A stretch of DNA of 64,000 bases from Narthecium ossifragum. Its lineage: Eukaryota; Streptophyta; Magnoliopsida; Dioscoreales; Nartheciaceae. A model generated the notes under the pieces. The model was not told where the DNA came from and did not search any database. It saw only the letters and a list, made by a program, of their open reading frames with translations. The stretch's first letter is position 1. Each line of letters opens with the position of its first letter. The stretch is from contig OY986966.1 of assembly GCA_963920575.1 (NCBI GenBank), positions 23,837,717 to 23,901,716 of the forward strand, written 5' to 3'. The translations under genes were made by a program, and so were the position numbers. Shown piece by piece: positions 57,975 through 64,000 of this stretch.

Positions 57975-57983
57975 CCTTTTATA
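57975..57983 (-). promoter_or_regulatory. TATA box of the AHL gene
   Basis: TATAAAAGG on the minus strand, about 105 nt upstream of the ATG. This predicts a leader of roughly 75 nt. CT-rich sequence lies just upstream (58008-58040 on the plus strand reads CTCTCTTTATCTCTCTAGC). Confidence 0.7.
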
Positions 57984-58199
57984 GAAGGGTTGGATTCGGA
58001 TAAGCACCTCTCTCTTTATCTCTCTAGCTTTCTCTCTCTATTGCTTGGTTGTATTGTAGAGTCACATCAAGAGGGGGTCTGTGTTGCAGTGCAGGGAAGA
58101 GCGGTCAAAGTGAAGGAAGAGAGAGAGATGGAGCCGGGTTGTTCATCTTTAATGGGGGAGGCGTTTTTGCTACGTTGTTAAGGGATGGTTAGGGGTAAA

Positions 58200-59590
58200 A
58201 CCTGTTTTGTTCCTTTAAGTGGAAGTCATAGTTGTGGAAGGTTTCAGAGTTGTGGCAGCCTTTTTGGAGTTAGTGGAGGCACCAGCTAGTGGGCTCTCGA
58301 GGAATGTCCATGGTATATAAGACGCGTCCTGGAGCCGTTACTCCGGCATCCAAACCCTATCTTTGGTGCCGTACATGTCGATCATCTTTCTGGGCTCAAA
58401 ATTGCAGGTAGGTAGGGCTGGCACTAGATATCAACTCGAGTAGGCTTGTTTGATGGTCGGCTCTGATCGACTTGATAGATATTTCCTCCATCAACTTTAA
58501 ATTTTAATAATAAAGAATATTTTGTATTTCATATTTAATTTTTTGAATTTATTGGAAAATTGATAATGGCTTAGTGTAAGAGTGGCAAAACGGCGATTCG
58601 GCTGGGGTCATGTCGAGATAATATATCTTAGTCTACAAGTCTAACTAACCTGACTTGTTTAATAGACGAATTAAGTTCCTCAATCCAAACCTGACTAGAA
58701 ACATATTTATAAACATATTTAGTCATAGTTCACGGGTCAAATGGGCTACCCCAGTTCAACCCGAAAACCAATCTATTTATAAACATGTTGCTAATTGGTT
58801 GATCTGTTTTTGACCCATGCATCGGTTGATGCATGCCCCGCCAAATAAAGGATCGGATGTATCAAGCATTGAAACATCAATTGATACATGCATCATGTAG
58901 TTTCCAGTTAGCCTTTCGTCTAAACTCATCGAACAAAAAAATATCCCTCTGGTCACACGTTTGGTGAGGTTATGGAACAATGGCTTTTGTGCCTCGATAG
59001 CAATCATCACCCATCGTGCGGTCATTACTCAGATTATTAACAGTAGCTGTAATGTACTTTACACCAATGATTGTTCTTATTATACGTAACCCTTGCATCA
59101 GAGTTGCATCTAGAGCCGAGGCTTAACAGTAGTCGTTGGTGGGGCAACACTGGAGAAGAAGAACAAGCTGGGTCTTAAATGACTGAACTTATTGAATAGA
59201 ATGCCAAAATGACCTGAAGGCAAAAAAGTATAGTATGACTGTCAGATAACTTAGCGGAATAGTTGTCCTTTTTGGACCACTGAATTTAGAAGTCTGCCGT
59301 TGGTACTTAAGCTTTGGTAGATTTGACCTAGAGACTAGTATTTTGGTTTATGTTATGCATGAAAACACTGACACAAAAGTGATGGTTACAATCTCAGAAA
59401 AACTGGTATTTAAATTTCAAATAGCCTGAACGAAATGATGGGTAAAGCTGACCATGCCATTTTACTTTGAAATGGTGACCGAGCATAAATACTCATCAAC
59501 GTTTATGTGCATGATGCGTTGATAAGACTTATATTTGGAATATGAAAATCATGATAAGTTATTTTTCCAAGTATTTATATTTGAAATATA
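58200..59590. other. Intergenic upstream of the AHL gene
   Basis: AT-rich, no gene seen. 58430-58770 holds hAT-like fragments (TAGGGCTGGCACTAG, AGAGTGGCAAAACGGCG, TTCAACCCGAAAACC) that may be one decayed MITE. The rest is unassigned. Confidence 0.45.
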
Positions 59591-59880
59591 GAAAATAACT
59601 TGTAATAAAATCATGGTGATCTCCCGGGGCTCCGCGAGGTGTCTGGCGGCCTTGAGGATGGCACGGAAGGTGAGAAGCTGGGTGACGGCGATGTGGTGGA
59701 GGAAGTCCCGGATGAGGGAGACGTTGCGAGACTTGGCCAAGACGTCGACGAGGTAGGAGGTGGTGGAGGGGGAGTGGAAGAAAAGAGGGGAGGAGGAAGG
59801 TGGTTGAGGAAAGAGGTTGGCAGCTGTGGAGCTCGGAGATGGGCACGGCCCGTGGTCGACGTCCACTCTCCGCCGTTTCT
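59590..59880 (-). pseudogene. PPR-like gene fragment
   Basis: On the minus strand one frame reads STTSYLVDVLAKSRNVSLIR, then DFLHHIAVTQLLTFRAILKA and RHLAEPREI. This resembles the start of plant pentatricopeptide-repeat proteins (Y-x-L-x-x-D-x-L-A-K-S-R pattern, then L-L-T-x-x-T-F-R). Only one or two repeats survive, embedded in GC-rich repeat DNA with no start, targeting peptide or rest of the array. Probably a captured or relic fragment. The assignment is by eye. Confidence 0.4.
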
Positions 59881-59884
59881 AGTC

Positions 59885-60310
59885 GGATTCGACAGCATCG
59901 CGACGTGGAGCTTGGGATCGAACACGGAGATCTCGATCGGCGACGGGGAGCTTGGGATCGAACGGGGATATTAGGATCGATGACGGGGAGATCGAGATCG
60001 GCGACGGAGATCTCGGATCGATGAGGACGGGGAGCTCGGGATGGGCGACGGGGTGCCCAGGATTGACAACGGACTGGGAGCGTGGGATCGGGGACGGGGA
60101 GCTCGGGATCGACGATGGACGGTGAGCTCGGGATCGGTGATGTGGAGCTCCGGATCGATGACAGGCAGAGAGATCGGGATCGGCGAAGGGATCCGACTGG
60201 ATCGGCGACGGGAGTGGGGGAAGACTGGATCGACCACTGGGAGTCCGGGAAAAAGGTGGCAGTGACCTCGATCCGACTGGATCGGTGACGGGGAGCCGGA
60301 GAAGGCGGCA
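59885..60310. repeat. Degenerate minisatellite GGGGAGCTCGGGATCGRCGAC
   Basis: About 18 diverged units of 18-24 bp built from GGGATCG, CGACGGGGAG and GAGCTCGGGATCG. Frames through it (for example 59971-60567 minus, Ser/Pro/Arg-rich) are repeat artefacts. Confidence 0.85.
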
Positions 60311-60699
60311 ACGGCGTGGATGACGCCAGGGAAGGAGGTGGCGATGAGGGCGCCGAGGAAGGAGGTGGCGACAGGGGCGTCGGGGATTGGAGGTTGAGGG
60401 GATAGGGGGTTATGAATATATATAGATATATAATAGTGATATTTTGGTTTGTTAAACAGAGAGAAATGCAGTAAAGGACGGAAGAAGAGTTTTGTTGGAC
60501 GGTAAGCGGTACATATTTCTTTTTTTATATATATTATTGACAAATCTCTCATTTTATTCGCGGTCAACGATTCTTAAAGTCACTGGCGGCAAAATTGGTC
60601 AAACAAATGAAAGGAGTACAATCGGTTAATATCCAAGATTGGGTAATTAACACGATTAGCCTGCGGTCCAAACTTGTGGGTTTTAGTTATTTATTTAAT
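60311..60699. other. Intergenic, no gene seen
   Basis: A G-rich tail with repeated GAAGGAGGTGGCGA is followed by AT-rich sequence including ATATATATAGATATATAATAG at about 60413-60433. No gene or known element recognised. Confidence 0.4.
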
Positions 60700-61480
60700 T
60701 TTATAGGTCTAAAATACCCCTAGCGTACGCGACCTTCTCCTTCTCTTCTCTTTGCCGGCGATCCCCGACGCCCTTCATCCTCCTCCGAACTCCGGCGCCG
60801 CCGCTTACCAGTACCACCACCCTGATCGGACTCCGACAACGCCTCCTATTCCTCCCTTTTTCTCCGGTGAACTCCTCCCGGATCCCAGCGCCGCCACCTT
60901 CAAGGTCCACCACCCCACGGCCTTTTCGCTTCAACCGACCCTCAAGCTCGATCAGCACCACCGCCGAGGCCCTGGCCGTTGCCGAGGCCCGTTGTAGCGA
61001 CCGGATCTGAGCCCCTCACGCCACCCCGACCTCGGAACCCTCCTCCTCTTCTCTTTTCCGGCAAACCCAGCGCCCTACATCCTTCTCAGGACTCCGGCGC
61101 CGCCACTTACCGATACCATCACCCCGACCTCCAAACCTCCATCCAGACCAAGATTCGGCGTCCCCGTGACATCTCCAGAGCTCCTCCCATATCCCTCTCT
61201 TCTTACGGATCCCGACGCCTCCTATTTCCCCCTTCTTCTCCGGTGAACTCCTCCCGGATCCCGGCGCCGCCACCCTCAAGATCCACCACCCCAACGGCCT
61301 CTCCGCCTCAACTGACCCCATATCCGGATACTCCTCTCCTCGGCGACCTCTCTTCTCCTACTTTCCGGCGAGATCCGGCGACCCCGCCCCTTCTCCTTGC
61401 TTGTTGTCGTTGTCCCTGACGTGCAACCCACTCCTGAGCTGGTTCAACCAAGCCAAGCACCTTTGGACCTGATCTGATCT
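60700..61480 (+). repeat. GC-rich repeat family R, copy 4
   Basis: Pyrimidine-rich start (60730-60750), then GC-rich blocks containing near-duplicates: CCGGCGCCGCC-type text recurs at about 60793, 60890, 61093 and 61260, and ATCCACCACCCCA-type text at about 60905 and 61280. It ends with GAGCTGGTTCAACC at 61436-61449, exactly the motif at 2115-2128. No recognised protein domain. Confidence 0.5.
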
Positions 61481-61853
61481 CCATCAGATGAAATCGGGCT
61501 CAAGCCCAAAGCCTAAATTGCGTTCCCACTCGTTACGATCAGATCCATGTGCACTTTGATCCAGCCTTGAGTGATCCAGGCTCAGCCACTTGGCTGGATC
61601 AAATTCCTCTCTGATTAATCACTTTTCAAGGTCTAAAATGAAAAAAAGAGAAAAATAAAAAAGAGAAAATTGACGGTGGATCTGAGGTCGTTAGAAGTTA
61701 AGATCGGCATAGGAGGGATCATAGGAATTTGGGGAATTGACCTTTGGTGGCTGATCGACAAGAATAACAACGGAGACAATGGTCTGAAGTTTAAAGTGCG
61801 AAAAGAGAGAAATGAAAAATAAAAAATTGACTGCGGATATGAGGTTGCCGGAG
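61481..61853. other. Intergenic, no gene seen
   Basis: Purine-rich, with AAAAAAGAGAAAAATAAAAAAGAG-like text and two GAAAATTGACKG(T/C)GGAT copies at about 61665 and 61820. May be the eroded right part of family-R copy 4. Confidence 0.4.
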
Positions 61854-64000
61854 GTTTTTTTTTTTGAAAAGATGAGCCCGCAAGCTAGGTGATTACAATT
61901 TATTGATCACAAGAAACGGCCGTATTGGCCACATTAGCAGGACTGGCACTCATGCCAAGTCTCGCCACTTGCCGTGCTTGGCCAGCAATATGGTCCGCAC
62001 GCTGATTAGATTCTCGAGGGATGAAGGAGAACTGCACATCCTTAAACCTCCCTACAAGCCACCAAACGTCCTGAATGTGTGTCAAGATACTCCCTGTACT
62101 GGGCAATCTCCCATTCAGCAAACCAACTGCCAATGCAGAGTCACTCTCCACCAACACAGATCATGCACCTCTCCTTAAAGCTTCTTCAAGGCCTAGCCTA
62201 ATTGCAGCAACTTCCCCCAGCAGCACAGGGTCCTGCTCAATGTTCACCACCCTGGACGCCGTCCAAACAATATTATCTTCATGATCCACACATACAGCGC
62301 CCAACCCCGTTCCAAATGCAGGGTTAGTCACCGAAGCATCCGTTTGGATTTTCATCCCCTCCCAGTCCTGCCTTCCAGCTACAACTCCACGTTTCTGGTG
62401 CACTAGCAGGAACTCCCTGGACAACCATTTGATTCGCCTGATGATACCGGGGAGAGGATCCTGCATCCCTTCGAAAATCAGCGCACATCTGGACTTCCAA
62501 ATGCACCACAACCCATAGGCCATCAGCGACTTTAGCCGTCGTGTTTCCTCCGACTTAGAGGACCTCCCCAACCAGCCAAAGCATGAGTCATAGTTCCAGT
62601 TTGCTAGATCAACTGGTGACCGCCGCAGCAGTTCCTCCCAAATCTGTCGAGCAAATCCACATCGAAAGAAGATGTGTTCCAAGGATTCATCTTCACATTG
62701 GCATCGCGGGCACTCTTTTTCACTGGTTAAGCAGAGAGACCACAGAGTATCAAGCGACGGGAGCTTACCGTGCGCTAGTCTCCAGAGGAAAAAACGCACT
62801 CTCGGCCCCGCCGGAGCCTTCCACACACTCCACCACCACCGGCCGTATAGCTCTGTAGGTGAGTCACTGGATTCCATAGATTCCAGGAACCTGTAACAGC
62901 TACTCGTTGTGATTTTTCCTGATGTTGAACCCATCCATCGATGGCGGTCCGTTGGCGCCACACGATCAATAGAGGTCTCCCGGAGAGCCTCTCTCACATG
63001 CTGCGGAAGGAAGTCAACACCGTCTCCCTCCAGCCAGTTCCCCTGCGAGTCCATAAGGTCACCAACGACAAGGTCATTGATGCTGCAGTCCATCCTCAAC
63101 GGGCAAGGAGTACGAGACTGAGGTCCATCTCCAAACCGCCATTGTTCCACCACCCTCAGCCTACTTCCAACACAGGGAATCCATTTCAAGCCCAGGTTCA
63201 GCTTTGCCGCCGCCTTACAACAGGAACGCCATAGTGCCGAAGCTCGCTGCCCAGGTTTCAGCAGTGGCAAACACCCCTCCCAGCGATACTTGCTGCGAAC
63301 TATCAAGGACCAAACAGAGACTTTCCCCGCCAGCAGATCGGCCACTCTCTTCATTCTCATGGATAGCTGCCAGCGCTTCAGATCCTTCAGACCAAGGCCA
63401 CCCATCCCCATGTGGCGACAGACCGTCTCGCAGGCGACAACAGATATGCCACCCCTTTTGCCATACCATAGGAACCTTCTAATAGCCATATCGATCTTGT
63501 CTAGAACACCAATGGGGATCTGCATTGCCATCATCTGAAAGACAGGTACAGCCTGCAGAACCGCCTGCGACAGCACCGCCCGGCCAACACCCGCCACCTT
63601 ACGAGAATTCCATGCCATCAGTCTTTTGTTTACAGCTTCAATGAGGAAACTGAAATCAGACCCAAGTAACCGTCTGCTATCCAAAGGGGTTCCTAGGTAC
63701 TTCCAGACCCCCATGCTTTGCTGTATTCCTAGCTTCCCCGCTAGGCGGCGGCACCATCGACGCGACAAGACTTTAGAAAACTTGACGCTCGACTTCTCAG
63801 GATTCATCTATAGGCCAGAGAGGTTCCCGTACCACTTCAGCACCGTTTGGAGCTTCCAGATTTCAGCCAGTGTCGCCTTCGAAAAGAAGAGACAGTCGTC
63901 CGCATATAATAAGTGGCAAATGCGGAAGTCCATCCGCCGGTAGTGCACCCCATCCAGTGCAAGTAACGGTAGCTTCAGGAGCCCGGTGAGCACCTCCTGA
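61854..64000 (-). mobile_element. L1-type LINE, 3' part, cut by window end
   Basis: The minus-strand 3' end is a poly-A tail (12-13 T on the plus strand at about 61855-61867). Upstream lies ORF2 sequence running off the window. The right-hand target duplication cannot be tested because the 5' end is outside. Confidence 0.9.
61900..63999 (-). pseudogene. LINE ORF2 C-terminal part: RT, zf-RVT, RNase H
   Basis: Reading down the minus strand: the reverse-transcriptase core HLLYADDCLFF with YADD at 63906-63895, then RT thumb (YLGTPLDSRR, then MAWNSRKVAGVGRAVL). The zf-RVT region follows (WWWSVWKAPAGPRVRFFLWR, CPRCQCEDESLEHIFFRC), and a plant-type RNase H (IQTDASVTNPAFGTGLG, then LVESDSALAVGLLNGR and RESNQRADHIAG). 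All lie in one frame, broken by TAG at 63808-63810 and TGA at 62161-62163. Both stops can come from a single C-to-T change (CAG or CGA). The endonuclease domain lies outside the window. Inactive as it stands. Confidence 0.92.

Noticed and set aside
60041..60567. Frames of 68-250 residues on both strands
   Set aside because: Six-frame openness caused by the GATCG-rich minisatellite, with no domain.

Overview
This window looks like nuclear DNA of a flowering plant, more likely a monocot, because the real genes are GC-rich and the DNA between them is packed with chromovirus-type (Ty3/gypsy) retrotransposons. Only three host protein genes can be supported, all on the minus strand: a small conserved-looking protein (10023-10274), an ABCG half-transporter resembling ABCG5 (12052-13959, last few codons lost in a 200-N gap) and an AT-hook/PPC (AHL) transcription regulator (57094-57870). 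A papain-type cysteine protease pseudogene fragment lies at 45772-46270. Most lines of coding-like sequence elsewhere are transposon debris or GC-rich repeat sequence.

Layout: 1-1122 is a cut-off LTR. 1360-5270 is a GC-rich repeat (family R) split by a solo LTR. 5402-11130 holds a hAT-like MITE, a long composite copy of family R in reverse orientation, another hAT-like MITE and the small gene. 11128-14300 holds a hAT-like MITE, a minisatellite, a gap and the ABCG gene. 14525-45771 is a retrotransposon graveyard made mostly of 2.3-2.9 kb LTRs that start TGTGAGG and end GGGGCGYGAYA. 45772-46333 is the protease pseudogene. 46334-51863 is a structurally complete CRM-like chromovirus. 51869-55010 is a second long copy of family R. 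55620-56362 is a MITE, 57094-58000 the AHL gene, 59590-60310 a PPR-like fragment plus minisatellite, 60700-61480 another family-R segment, and 61855-64000 the 3' part of an L1-type LINE.

The main result is structural. Six solo LTRs can be delimited to the base with matching 5-bp target duplications: 2129-4657 (CAACC), 22535-25304 (GTGGA), 25312-33385 (GGAGG), 26714-32087 (TTGTA), 28632-31546 (AGAGA) and 36230-38758 (CGTGG). Three of them are nested inside one another. Three insertions of the same LTR type hit about 50 bp of ancestral host sequence. The intact CRM-like element (571-bp LTRs, target duplication CCCTA) is still in one reading frame, but it carries five stops, all explicable by C-to-T change, plus lost catalytic aspartates in RT and integrase. 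I found no tRNA, rRNA or CRISPR array. The host genes do not form a shared pathway that the sequence reveals.
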